Of a stretch of DNA of 64,000 bases, positions 23,148 to 30,930 are shown piece after piece; the stretch's first letter is position 1, and each line of letters begins with the position of its first letter. The stretch comes from Streptomyces sp. NBC_00091. Its GTDB lineage: Bacteria > Actinomycetota > Actinomycetes > Streptomycetales > Streptomycetaceae. The notes beneath the pieces are model-generated. The model was not told the origin of the DNA, searched no databases, and saw only the letters and a program-made list of their open reading frames with translations. The translations under genes were made by a program, and so were the position numbers. The DNA lies in NCBI RefSeq assembly GCF_026343185.1, contig NZ_JAPEMA010000001.1, positions 3,286,001 through 3,350,000 on the forward strand, read 5' to 3'.

Positions 23148-25162
23148 CCGATACGACTCCCTGGCGGCGGCCCGCGGCCGCGGCGACCGAAGTCGCCGCG
23201 GCCGCGGGCTCCGCCGGTTCGCCCGTGGACCGTACGGGCCCGGGCGCCGGCGCCGCAGGGGGCTCCGCCGGTCCCGCGGGTTCCGCCGCGGCCGGACCCG
23301 GCCCGGCCGCACCGGGGACCGCCCGGGGCCGGTGCGAACCCGGCGCGAAGAACGAGGGCGGCGCGCCCGGCCCTGCGGGCCGGGGGCCGGTGCTGGCCAG
23401 GACAGGCGGGGCCGCCCGGGCCGTGCCGGCCGGGCGCGGCCGTGCCGCGCGGGCGGCCGGCGGGCCGGGCGGGAGTACGGGGACGGGCGGATCCGGGCCC
23501 GGCCCGGGGAACCCCGGCGGCAGCGGGGCGGCTCCGCTCGGCCGGTTCCTCGCCAAGGCCGCCGCCATCACCGCCGGACTGACCGCGGCCGGGGCCGTGT
23601 TCGGGCTCGTACGGGACCAGACCATTGCGCACCTCTTCGGCGCCGGGCACGACAGCGACGCCTTCCTGATCGCCTGGACCGTGCCCGAGATGGCCTCGAC
23701 CCTGCTGATCGAGGACGCCATGGCCCTGCTGATGGTGCCCGCCTTCAGCCACGCCCTCGCCCGGCGGGCCGCCAGCCGGGCCGGGCTCACCCGCCAGGAA
23801 GCCCGCGCGGCCGATCCCGTACGCCTGCTCGTCGGGGCGACCCTGCCCCGGCTCGCCGTGCTCCTCGCCGCCGTGGCCTCCGTGCTCATCGTGGCCGCGC
23901 CGCTCGTCGTCGCCCTGCTCGCACCCGGCCTGCCCGACCCCGCACTGGCCGTCCAGTGCACCCGGCTGACCGCGCTCACCGTGATCACCTTCGGCATCGC
24001 CGGATACTTCAGCGCCGCCCTGCGCGCGCACCGCTCCTTCCTGCCGCCCGCCGCGATCTACGTCTCCTACAACGTCGGCATCATCGGCACCATGGTCGCC
24101 CTCCACACCCTGTGGGGGGTACGGGCCGCCGCCGCCGGGGTCGCCGTCGGCGGGCTGCTGATGGTCCTCGTCCAACTGCCCGCCTTCATCCGCAACGTGG
24201 GCTTCGGGCGGACCCGCGCCAAGGGCGCCCCGCGCAGCCAGCGCGACCGCGACCGGCCCACCCTCATCGCCTTCGGGGTCATCGCCCCCGTGATCTTCTT
24301 CGCCGTCTTCCGGCAGTCCCAGGTACTCGTCGAACGCTTCCTCGCCGCCTCCCTGCCGCCCGGCGCCATCTCGCACCTGAACTACGCGCAGAAGGTCGCG
24401 CAGATGCCGATGGTGCTCTCCCTGATGATCTGCACCGTCACCTTCCCGGTGGTGGCCAAGGCCATGGCCGACGGGGAACGCGAGAAGGCCCGCCGCCGGG
24501 TCGAGCAGGACCTCGCCCTGGCCTCCCTCGCCGTCCTGATGGGCAGCGCACTCGTCATCGGCTACGCCCCGCAGATCATCCAGGTCCTCTTCGAACGCGG
24601 GGCCTTCACCCACCAGGACACCCTCGCCACCGCGTCCGTGATGCGGGTCTACGGCCTCGGACTCCTCGGCCACTGCCTCGTCGGGGCGCTGTCCCGGCCC
24701 TTCTTCTCGACCGCCCGGCCCACCTGGTTCCCGGCGCTCGCGATGGGCGCCGGACTGCTCGTCAACATCGTGGCCGGAGCCCTCGCCGTCGGCTGGTGGG
24801 GCACCTACGGCATCGCCGCCGCCAACGCCGCCGGCATCACCACCACCGCGGCCCTGCTCCTCACCGGCCTCGGCTCCCGCATCATCGCCATCCAGGTCCG
24901 CCGGGTCGCCCTCAGCATGGGCCGCCTCGCCGTCGCGGCCGCCGCCGCCTGCGCCACCGGCTGGCTCGCCGGCCCGATGGTCCCCGACCCCCTGGTCAGC
25001 GCCGCGCTCGGCTGCCTGCTGGTCCCCGCCATGTTCGGGGCCACCGGCATGGCCATACGGGCGCTGGAGATCACCGCCCTGCCCGGCCAGATCTCCCAGC
25101 TCGGCTCCCACACCGCCACCCGGATCACCCAGCACACCCAGAGGTTCCGCAATGTCCGCTGA
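23144..25162 (+). CDS. MurJ/MviN-like lipid-linked oligosaccharide flippase with long disordered N-terminus
   Basis: 672 residues from GTG 23144 (GTGA overlap). The first ~130 residues are Ala/Gly/Pro/Arg-rich and probably disordered; in-frame later starts cannot be excluded. The MOP-superfamily core runs from about residue 135: AKAAAITAGLTAAGAVFGLVRDQTIAHLFGAG, DSDAFLIAWTVPEM, later LIQVLFERGAFTHQDT-like and YGLGLLGHCLVGALSRPFFS. Fourteen helices are expected. Context makes it the Wzx-equivalent flippase of this pathway rather than the housekeeping lipid II flippase. Confidence 0.85.
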   Translation: MTDTTPWRRPAAAATEVAAAAGSAGSPVDRTGPGAGAAGGSAGPAGSAAAGPGPAAPGTARGRCEPGAKNEGGAPGPAGRGPVLARTGGAARAVPAGRGRAARAAGGPGGSTGTGGSGPGPGNPGGSGAAPLGRFLAKAAAITAGLTAAGAVFGLVRDQTIAHLFGAGHDSDAFLIAWTVPEMASTLLIEDAMALLMVPAFSHALARRAASRAGLTRQEARAADPVRLLVGATLPRLAVLLAAVASVLIVAAPLVVALLAPGLPDPALAVQCTRLTALTVITFGIAGYFSAALRAHRSFLPPAAIYVSYNVGIIGTMVALHTLWGVRAAAAGVAVGGLLMVLVQLPAFIRNVGFGRTRAKGAPRSQRDRDRPTLIAFGVIAPVIFFAVFRQSQVLVERFLAASLPPGAISHLNYAQKVAQMPMVLSLMICTVTFPVVAKAMADGEREKARRRVEQDLALASLAVLMGSALVIGYAPQIIQVLFERGAFTHQDTLATASVMRVYGLGLLGHCLVGALSRPFFSTARPTWFPALAMGAGLLVNIVAGALAVGWWGTYGIAAANAAGITTTAALLLTGLGSRIIAIQVRRVALSMGRLAVAAAAACATGWLAGPMVPDPLVSAALGCLLVPAMFGATGMAIRALEITALPGQISQLGSHTATRITQHTQRFRNVR

Positions 25163-25928
25163 CACCGACACGGCGCCCGCCGCCGTGACGGGCCCCGCCC
25201 GCCGGACCGCATCCCCGTGGGTCCTGATGTACCACTCGGTCGCCGAGTTCACCGACCCCGCCGAGGACCCGTACGGGATCACCGTCACCCCGGGCGCCCT
25301 GGAAGCCCAGCTGCTGTGGCTGCGCGCCCGGAAACTGCGCGGGGTCGGGGTCGGCGAACTGCTGCGGGCCCGCGCGGCCGGAAAGGGCCGCGGGCTCGTC
25401 GGACTCACCTTCGACGACGGCTACACCGACTTCCTGACCCGCGCCCTGCCCCTGCTGCGCCGCCACGACTGCACGGCCACCCTCTTCGTACTGCCGGGGC
25501 GGCTCGGCGTGGACAACGTGTGGGACCCGCTGGGCCCGCGCAAATCCCTGCTCACCGCCGAGCAGATCCGCGAAGTCGCCGCCGCCGGACAGGAGATCGG
25601 CTCGCACGGGCTGCTCCACCAGGACCTCACCGCCGCACCCGACGACGTACTCCAACAGGAGCTGCGCGGCAGCCGCGACCTGCTGCGCGAACTCACCGGC
25701 ACCCTGCCCGAGGGGTTCTGCTACCCGTACGGGCACCTCGACGCCCGGGTCGTCGAAGCCACCCGCGCCGCCGGCTACGACTACGCCTGCGCGATCTCCC
25801 CCGGGCGGCTCGCGGGCCGCCACGCCCTGCCCCGCACCCACGTCAGCCAGGCCGACGGCCCCGCACGGCTGCGCGTCAAGCAGCTGCGCCACCAGGTGCG
25901 CGAGCTGCGCAGGAAGGTACTGCGGTGA
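25152..25928 (+). CDS. Polysaccharide deacetylase (CE4, NodB domain)
   Basis: 258 residues from ATG 25152, overlapping the flippase by 11 bp. The NodB core is complete: TFDDGY with Asp88-Asp89, then the metal His pair SHGLLHQDL (His152 and His156), and FCYPYG. CE4 enzymes remove N-acetyl groups from GlcNAc-type sugars. No signal peptide or membrane anchor is visible, so it probably acts on a cytoplasmic, lipid-linked or nucleotide-linked intermediate. This hints that the polymer contains an N-acetylated amino sugar that becomes cationic. Confidence 0.85.
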   Translation: MSADTDTAPAAVTGPARRTASPWVLMYHSVAEFTDPAEDPYGITVTPGALEAQLLWLRARKLRGVGVGELLRARAAGKGRGLVGLTFDDGYTDFLTRALPLLRRHDCTATLFVLPGRLGVDNVWDPLGPRKSLLTAEQIREVAAAGQEIGSHGLLHQDLTAAPDDVLQQELRGSRDLLRELTGTLPEGFCYPYGHLDARVVEATRAAGYDYACAISPGRLAGRHALPRTHVSQADGPARLRVKQLRHQVRELRRKVLR

Positions 25929-27283
25929 AGGACGTCAAGGCCCTGCACATCATCACCGGGCTCGGCGTCGGCGGCGCCGAACAGCAACTGCGGCTGCTGC
26001 TGCGGCACATGCCGATGCGCTGCGACGTGCTGACGCTCACCAACCCCGGGCCGGTGGCCGAGGGGCTGCGGGCCGACGGGGTCCGCGTCGTGCACCTGGG
26101 CATGCGGGGCAACCGCGACCTGGGCGCGCTGCCGAGGCTGGTGCGGTTCGTCCGGCGCGGCCGCTACGACCTGGTCCACACGCACCTGTACCGGGCCTGC
26201 GTCTACGGGCGCCTCGCGGCCCGGCTCGCCGGGGTGGGGGCCACGGTGGCCACCGAACACTCCCTGGGCGAGGGCGAGATCGAGGGCCGGCCGCTGACCC
26301 GCGGGGTACGGGCCCTGTACCTGGCGAGCGAGCGGCTCGGCGCGGCCACGGTCGCGGTGTCCGACACCGTCGCCGCCCGGCTGGAGGCGTGGGGGGTGCC
26401 CGCCGCCCGGGTGCACGTGGTCCCGAACGGGATCGAGGCCGTCCGCTTCCGCTTCGACGAGGGCGTGCGCCGCGCCACCCGGGCCCGGACCGGGCTGCCG
26501 GAACGGGCCTTCGTGGTGGGCGGGGTCGGGCGCCTGGTGCCGGGCAAGCGGTTCGACGTACTCGTCAGGGCGGTCGCGGCACTGCCGGGCGCACACCTGC
26601 TGCTGGCCGGGGACGGCCCCGAACGGGCCGCGCTGCGGCTGCTCGCCGCCGAACTGGGCGCGCAGAGCCGGATCCACCTGCTGGGCGAGCGGGACCCGCT
26701 GGGCGACAGCGCCGACGGGCGCACCCCCGGGATCCCCGCCCTGCTGGCCGCCATGGACGTCTTCGTGTCCCCATCGCGGGAGGAGGCCTTCGGGCTCGCC
26801 GTCGTCGAGGCGCTGGCCGCCGGGCTGCCGGTGCTGCACGTCACCTGCCCCGCCATCGACGACCTCCCCGCCACGCAGGCGCCGGGGGCGCGGAGGATCG
26901 GCACGGGCACGGAGGAACTGGTCGCCGCGCTGCGCGGGCACATGGAGGCGGGCGCGCGCCGGCTGCCGCCACCGCCGGTGGTGCGGCGGTACGACATCGC
27001 GCGCAGCGCGCGGCAGCTGCTCGACGTCTACGCCCTTGCGCTGGCCGCGCCGGTACCGGGGCCGCCCGTGGGCCCCGGGCCCGAGGCGGCTCCGGCTCCT
27101 GCGGGGTCGGCGCCTGCGGCGGGGCCGCGGGGCTCCGCCCCGGACCCCGCGCCTCAAACGCCGGCGGGGCTGGATTCGGCTGGGCCCGGCTGCGCCGGCG
27201 CCGGCCGGGAGTCCGCGCCCCCAAATCCGGCGGGGCTGGATGTGGCTGAGCCCGGCTCCGTTGGCGCCGGGGGCAGCGGCTGA
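25925..27283 (+). CDS. GT-B glycosyltransferase (GT4) with repeat-derived C-terminal tail
   Basis: 452 residues from GTG 25925 (GTGA overlap). The N-terminus LHIITGLGVGGAEQQLRLLL and the donor domain VGGVGRLVPGKRFDVLVRAV, LLLAGDGPERAAL and SPSREEAFGLAVVEALAAGLPV define a GT4 enzyme. The core ends near residue 375. The last ~70 residues (PGPEAAPAPAGSAP onward) are low-complexity and encoded by a dispersed-repeat-like sequence (27127-27272). The tail is therefore probably an accidental extension rather than a domain. Confidence 0.87.
   Translation: MKDVKALHIITGLGVGGAEQQLRLLLRHMPMRCDVLTLTNPGPVAEGLRADGVRVVHLGMRGNRDLGALPRLVRFVRRGRYDLVHTHLYRACVYGRLAARLAGVGATVATEHSLGEGEIEGRPLTRGVRALYLASERLGAATVAVSDTVAARLEAWGVPAARVHVVPNGIEAVRFRFDEGVRRATRARTGLPERAFVVGGVGRLVPGKRFDVLVRAVAALPGAHLLLAGDGPERAALRLLAAELGAQSRIHLLGERDPLGDSADGRTPGIPALLAAMDVFVSPSREEAFGLAVVEALAAGLPVLHVTCPAIDDLPATQAPGARRIGTGTEELVAALRGHMEAGARRLPPPPVVRRYDIARSARQLLDVYALALAAPVPGPPVGPGPEAAPAPAGSAPAAGPRGSAPDPAPQTPAGLDSAGPGCAGAGRESAPPNPAGLDVAEPGSVGAGGSG
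27127..27272. repeat. Streptomyces intergenic-type repeat overlapping a glycosyltransferase 3' end
   Basis: The stretch beginning GGGGCTCCGCCCCGGACCCC and CGCGCCTCAAACGCCGGCGG looks like a dispersed element usually seen between Streptomyces genes. Two imperfect ~57-bp units are visible (about 27148-27204 and 27214-27271), each ending in GGCTGG/GGCTGA-GCCCGGCT and an inverted GCGCCGG. Here the element is translated. Confidence 0.6.
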
Positions 27284-27356
27284 TCACGATCCACACCCCC
27301 GGCCAGGGGAACGGCCGGGTCGTACGAACTCCCCTCCACCCAGGAAGGCACCGCAC

Positions 27357-28052
27357 ATGGCCGACACCGCCGACCAGAAGAAGTCCGACCACCGCTCGGA
27401 GAAGAAGCGCCGGCTCCCGCGGCCGCCCGCGTGGTGGCCGTTGCCCGCCTGCGCCCTGCTCGGGCTGGCCGCGGGCGGGGCGTACGGGGTGCTCAAGGCC
27501 CCCGAGTACGCCGCCACCAGCTACGTCGTCGCCGTACCGAACGAGACCACCGAACCGGCGACCGCCCTCGGCTTCGCCCAGGCCTACGGCCGGATCGCGA
27601 CCAGCAGCTCCACCCTCGCCTACGCCCAGCCGCGCGCGGGCATCGACGCCCGGCAGCTGCGCACCCAGGTCCGCGCCGAGACCTCCCCCGACTCCCCGAT
27701 GATCGCCATCACCGGGACCTCCACGAGTGCCTCCGAGGCCGCCGACATCGCCAACGCCGTCGCCGACGCCCTCTCGCTGAGCAGCAACCAGGCCGCGAAG
27801 AACACCGGTGTGCAGCTGCTGCTGTTCAACCAGGCCGTCGCGCCGAGCGACCCCGCCTCCCCGTCCGCCCCCGTCAGCGGCGCCGTCGGGCTGTGCGCGG
27901 GCGGGCTCCTCGGCGGGCTGTGGATGCTCGCCCGGCCCGCCCGCCGCAAGGAGGAGAAGGAGGAGGAGTCCCACCCGGCGGTGGAGGAGTACCCCTCGCT
28001 GCCCGCCCAGGGTGAGCACTCCGAGACCAAGGAGAAGGAGTCGGTGCGATGA
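27357..28052 (+). CDS. Wzz/YveK-like polysaccharide co-polymerase (chain-length type)
   Basis: 231 residues from ATG 27357 with AGGAAGG nine bases upstream. A basic cytoplasmic tail precedes TM1 (WWPLPACALLGLAAGGAYGVL). An extracellular domain of ~130 residues (YAATSYVVAVPNETTEPATALGFAQAYGRI onward) leads to TM2 (VSGAVGLCAGGLLGGLWML). A charged C-terminus follows with no kinase domain. The topology matches Wzz/CapA-type proteins that set chain length. Its stop overlaps the next ATG. Confidence 0.75.
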   Translation: MADTADQKKSDHRSEKKRRLPRPPAWWPLPACALLGLAAGGAYGVLKAPEYAATSYVVAVPNETTEPATALGFAQAYGRIATSSSTLAYAQPRAGIDARQLRTQVRAETSPDSPMIAITGTSTSASEAADIANAVADALSLSSNQAAKNTGVQLLLFNQAVAPSDPASPSAPVSGAVGLCAGGLLGGLWMLARPARRKEEKEEESHPAVEEYPSLPAQGEHSETKEKESVR

Positions 28053-29191
28053 CGCATGGCTCCACCGGGGCCCTGTCGGTGACGCTGTGCCGAGACCCCC
28101 GGCAGTTCGCCGCGCTGGAGGAGTCCTGGAACCGGCTGCTCCGGAGCTGTCCCACCGCCACCCCCTTCCAGAGCCACGCCTGGCTGCACTCCTGGTGGCT
28201 GTCGTACGGGAAGGACGGCCGGCTCCGGGTCCTGCTCGTGCGGCGCGGCGAGGAGCTGGTCGGCGCGGCCGCGCTGATGCTCGTACACCGGCCGCTGCCG
28301 CGGCTGGTGCCGCTCGGCGGCGGGATCACCGACTACTTCGACGTGCTCGTCGCCTCCGAGCACGCCGCCCAGGTCGTGCCCGCCCTGGCCAACGGGCTGC
28401 ACCGGGCCGCCCGCAGCGCCGTCGTCGACCTGCGCGAGGTCCGGCCGGGGGCCGTCGCCGAGGAGGTGTACGCGGCGTGGCCCGGGGTGAGCAGCAGGCT
28501 CACCGACTCCACCTGCATGGAGCTGCCCGCGCTGCCGTTCGACGAGCTCGTCAAGCGGATGCCGGCCTCGGGCGCCCAGCGGGTGCGGGCCAAGCTGCGC
28601 AAGACCGACGCCGCCGGGATCGAGGAGCGCGAGGTCACCGAGCGGGAGGTGCCGCAGGCCGTACGGACCCTGCTGCGGCTCCACGAGAAGCAGTGGCGCG
28701 GTCGCGGGGTGACCCCCGAACACCTCAAGCCGCGCTTCGCCGAGCACCTGACCCGGGCCACCCGGCGGATGGTGCGGGCCGGGGAGGGCCGGCTGACGGA
28801 GTTCCGGCTGGACGGGAAGGTGGTGGCGGCCAACGTCACCCTGCTGTCCGCCGCGCTGAGCGGCGGCTACCTGTACGGCGCCGATCCGGACCTGCGGGAG
28901 CGGAAGGTGGACGTGGCGACGCTGCTGCTGCGCTACGAGGCGGGCCGGGCCCTCGCGGAGGGCCGGCCGGTGGTGAGCTTCCTGCGCGGCAACGAGCCGT
29001 ACAAGAACCACTGGCGGCCCGAGACGGTGGTCAACCAGCGGCTGCTGCTGGCCACGCACGCGCTCGCGCCCCTGCTGCGGCTGCACGAGTCGCAGGTCAC
29101 GGGGCGCGAGCGGGCGGTGGACGCGCTGCGCGAGGCGCTGCCGGCCGCCCGGGACTGGCGGGCGCGGCTGAACGAACTGCGGGTGCGATGA
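28049..29191 (+). CDS. GNAT/FemAB-type acyltransferase (BioF2-like, CelD-like)
   Basis: 380 residues from ATG 28049 (ATGA overlap). Two tandem GNAT-like halves are expected in this family; the second carries KTDAAGIEEREVTE, LLRLHEKQWRGRGVTPEHLK and GGYLYGADPDLRERKVDVATLLLRYEAGRAL. EPYKNHWRPE near the end is typical of the BioF2/CelD group in polysaccharide clusters. It is cytoplasmic and may acylate a sugar or lipid-linked intermediate. It ends the plus-strand run 5 bp before the convergent GH26 stop. Confidence 0.82.
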   Translation: MTHGSTGALSVTLCRDPRQFAALEESWNRLLRSCPTATPFQSHAWLHSWWLSYGKDGRLRVLLVRRGEELVGAAALMLVHRPLPRLVPLGGGITDYFDVLVASEHAAQVVPALANGLHRAARSAVVDLREVRPGAVAEEVYAAWPGVSSRLTDSTCMELPALPFDELVKRMPASGAQRVRAKLRKTDAAGIEEREVTEREVPQAVRTLLRLHEKQWRGRGVTPEHLKPRFAEHLTRATRRMVRAGEGRLTEFRLDGKVVAANVTLLSAALSGGYLYGADPDLRERKVDVATLLLRYEAGRALAEGRPVVSFLRGNEPYKNHWRPETVVNQRLLLATHALAPLLRLHESQVTGRERAVDALREALPAARDWRARLNELRVR

Positions 29192-29196
29192 CCCGA

Positions 29197-30780
29197 CTAG
29201 AAGGGCCAGAAGCCGGAGTCCTCGCCCCAGTCGAAGCGGACGCAGACCGTCTGGTTGCCGACGAGTGCGTTCAGCCACTCGCCGAAGTTGAGCGGGACGC
29301 ACCACTGCCTGCTGTTGTTGGGCTGGGGCTTCGGTTCGGGCTTCGGCTGGGGCTGGGGCTGGGGCTTGGGCGCCAGCGGGCTCGGGGACGGGGACGCGGG
29401 TGCGGGGACCGAGACCTCCGGGGAGGGCGCCGGCGGGAGCACGGGCGGCACCGAGACCTCGGGGGAGGGGACGACGGGCGAGGGCGCGACGGGCGACGGG
29501 CTGACGGGCTCGGGGACGACCGGGGTGGGCTCGACGGGCGTGGGGTCGACCGGGGTGGGTTCCACCGGGGTCGGTTCGACCGGCGGGACCGAGACCTCGG
29601 GGCTCGGGGTCGGGGTGGGCGTCGGCACCTGCGGCGCCGGTGCGACCGGCGGGACGGAGGCCTCGGGCGTCGGGAACTTCGGCGTCGGCACGACCGGCGC
29701 GGGCCCGACCGGCGACGGGATGACGGGCGTGGGGGTCACGGGCACGGGGGTCACGGGCGCGGGGGTCACCGGGGTCGGGGCCACCGGCGTCGGTTCGACC
29801 GGTTCCTGCCCGGCCAGCGCCTCGCGGAAGACCTTCGCCGACTGCGGGTTCTGCTTGCACCGCCAGACGCCGTGCGGGCAGTAGTCGGTGATGGTGTGGT
29901 AGAGCGGCTTGTGCTGCTCGATCCACTTCAGCATGCGTCGTACGTACTCCGGGTTGTCCCCGTTGCGGAACAGCCCCCACTCCGGGTACGAGATCTCCTT
30001 GCCGTGTGCTTTCGCGAAGTCGACTTGCTGCTGGAGCCCGTACGGCTGGCTGACGTGGTCCTCGAAGGTCCGGCCGGGCCCCTGGTCGTACGAATCCATG
30101 CCGATGACGTCGACCACGTCGTCGCCCGGGTAGCACTTGGTCCAGGCGATCGCGTCCGTCCCCCGGTTGGGGGCGAAGTCGAACTTGAACTCCTGCCCGG
30201 ACACGGAGCGCATCGTGTTGACGACACGCCTCCAGTACGCCTTCCAGTGCTCCGGGTCGGGCCCGCACCGGTGGGTGTACGTGGTGCCGTTCATCTCCCA
30301 GCCGAGCACGATCACCGTGTCCGGCACGCCCAGGGCCACCAGCCGCTCGGCGAGCTTGCGGAAGTGCCGGTCGTACTGGCCCTCCGCGCCGGCCCGGATC
30401 AGCTGGGCCACCTGCCAGTCGGGCACCCGGTCCTCGTTGCGGGCCTGCATGGGCACGTTGAGCACGAACATCCGGTCGTCCTCGGCCCGGCGCCACTCGG
30501 CCCAGTCCGCGAGGAAGTTCACGTCGCCCTCGACGCCCGCCCACTGGTCGCCGGGCAGGTAGGTGTGCCCGACCCGGATCTCCCTGCCGCCCAGCCAGTG
30601 CGACAGGTACGGGATCCGGGCGACCCCGGGCGGCCCGTAGCCGAGGTAGGCGCCCATGGCGATGTCGGAGCCCCGCGGCGCCTCGTCGTCCGGGGCGGCG
30701 AGCGCGGCGCCCGTGGCGAGCAGCCCGGCCGTGACCGTACCGACGCAGGTGCTCACCAGTCGGTGGCGGGGTCTGGGCAT
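29197..30780 (-). CDS. Secreted GH26-like glycoside hydrolase with Pro/Thr-rich linker
   Basis: 527 residues from ATG 30780 with a signal peptide (about 1-29). The catalytic TIM barrel (about 40-330) has VIVLGWEMNG (acid/base Glu162) and KEISYPEWGLF (nucleophile Glu267), as in GH26 mannanase-like enzymes. Residues ~335-480 are a PTPV/PSPEVSVPP repeat linker. The C-terminus is a ~40-residue Trp- and Cys-containing module (QWCVPLNFGEWLNALVG to SGFWPF) of unknown binding role. It reads toward the polysaccharide operon, so it may trim or release that polymer. Confidence 0.82.
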   Translation of the reverse strand: MPRPRHRLVSTCVGTVTAGLLATGAALAAPDDEAPRGSDIAMGAYLGYGPPGVARIPYLSHWLGGREIRVGHTYLPGDQWAGVEGDVNFLADWAEWRRAEDDRMFVLNVPMQARNEDRVPDWQVAQLIRAGAEGQYDRHFRKLAERLVALGVPDTVIVLGWEMNGTTYTHRCGPDPEHWKAYWRRVVNTMRSVSGQEFKFDFAPNRGTDAIAWTKCYPGDDVVDVIGMDSYDQGPGRTFEDHVSQPYGLQQQVDFAKAHGKEISYPEWGLFRNGDNPEYVRRMLKWIEQHKPLYHTITDYCPHGVWRCKQNPQSAKVFREALAGQEPVEPTPVAPTPVTPAPVTPVPVTPTPVIPSPVGPAPVVPTPKFPTPEASVPPVAPAPQVPTPTPTPSPEVSVPPVEPTPVEPTPVDPTPVEPTPVVPEPVSPSPVAPSPVVPSPEVSVPPVLPPAPSPEVSVPAPASPSPSPLAPKPQPQPQPKPEPKPQPNNSRQWCVPLNFGEWLNALVGNQTVCVRFDWGEDSGFWPF

Positions 30781-30841
30781 GGCGTCTCCCGAGCTGCTTT
30801 GAACCGGTGTGCTTGTAAAAGACGTTAGGCATCAGATCTGA

Positions 30842-30879
30842 CGAATGGCCTGCCCGGTGGCCGCTGCGTAGGCCATTCG
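30842..30879. promoter_or_regulatory. Inverted repeat between GH26 and ATP-grasp genes
   Basis: CGAATGGCC (30842-30850) and GGCCATTCG (30871-30879) form 9-bp arms separated by 20 bp in the divergent promoter gap. A smaller TCAGATCTGA palindrome lies just before. Possibly a shared operator. Confidence 0.4.
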
Positions 30880-30930
30880 CAGCTGCGCATCATCTCTGCT
30901 TGGTCCGACTAGGTGAAAGACACCGTTCCC

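Noticed and set aside
23144..25162. Housekeeping lipid II flippase murJ
   Set aside because: Sequence class fits, but it lies inside a polysaccharide operon with overlapping neighbours, so a Wzx-like role is preferred and no symbol is given.
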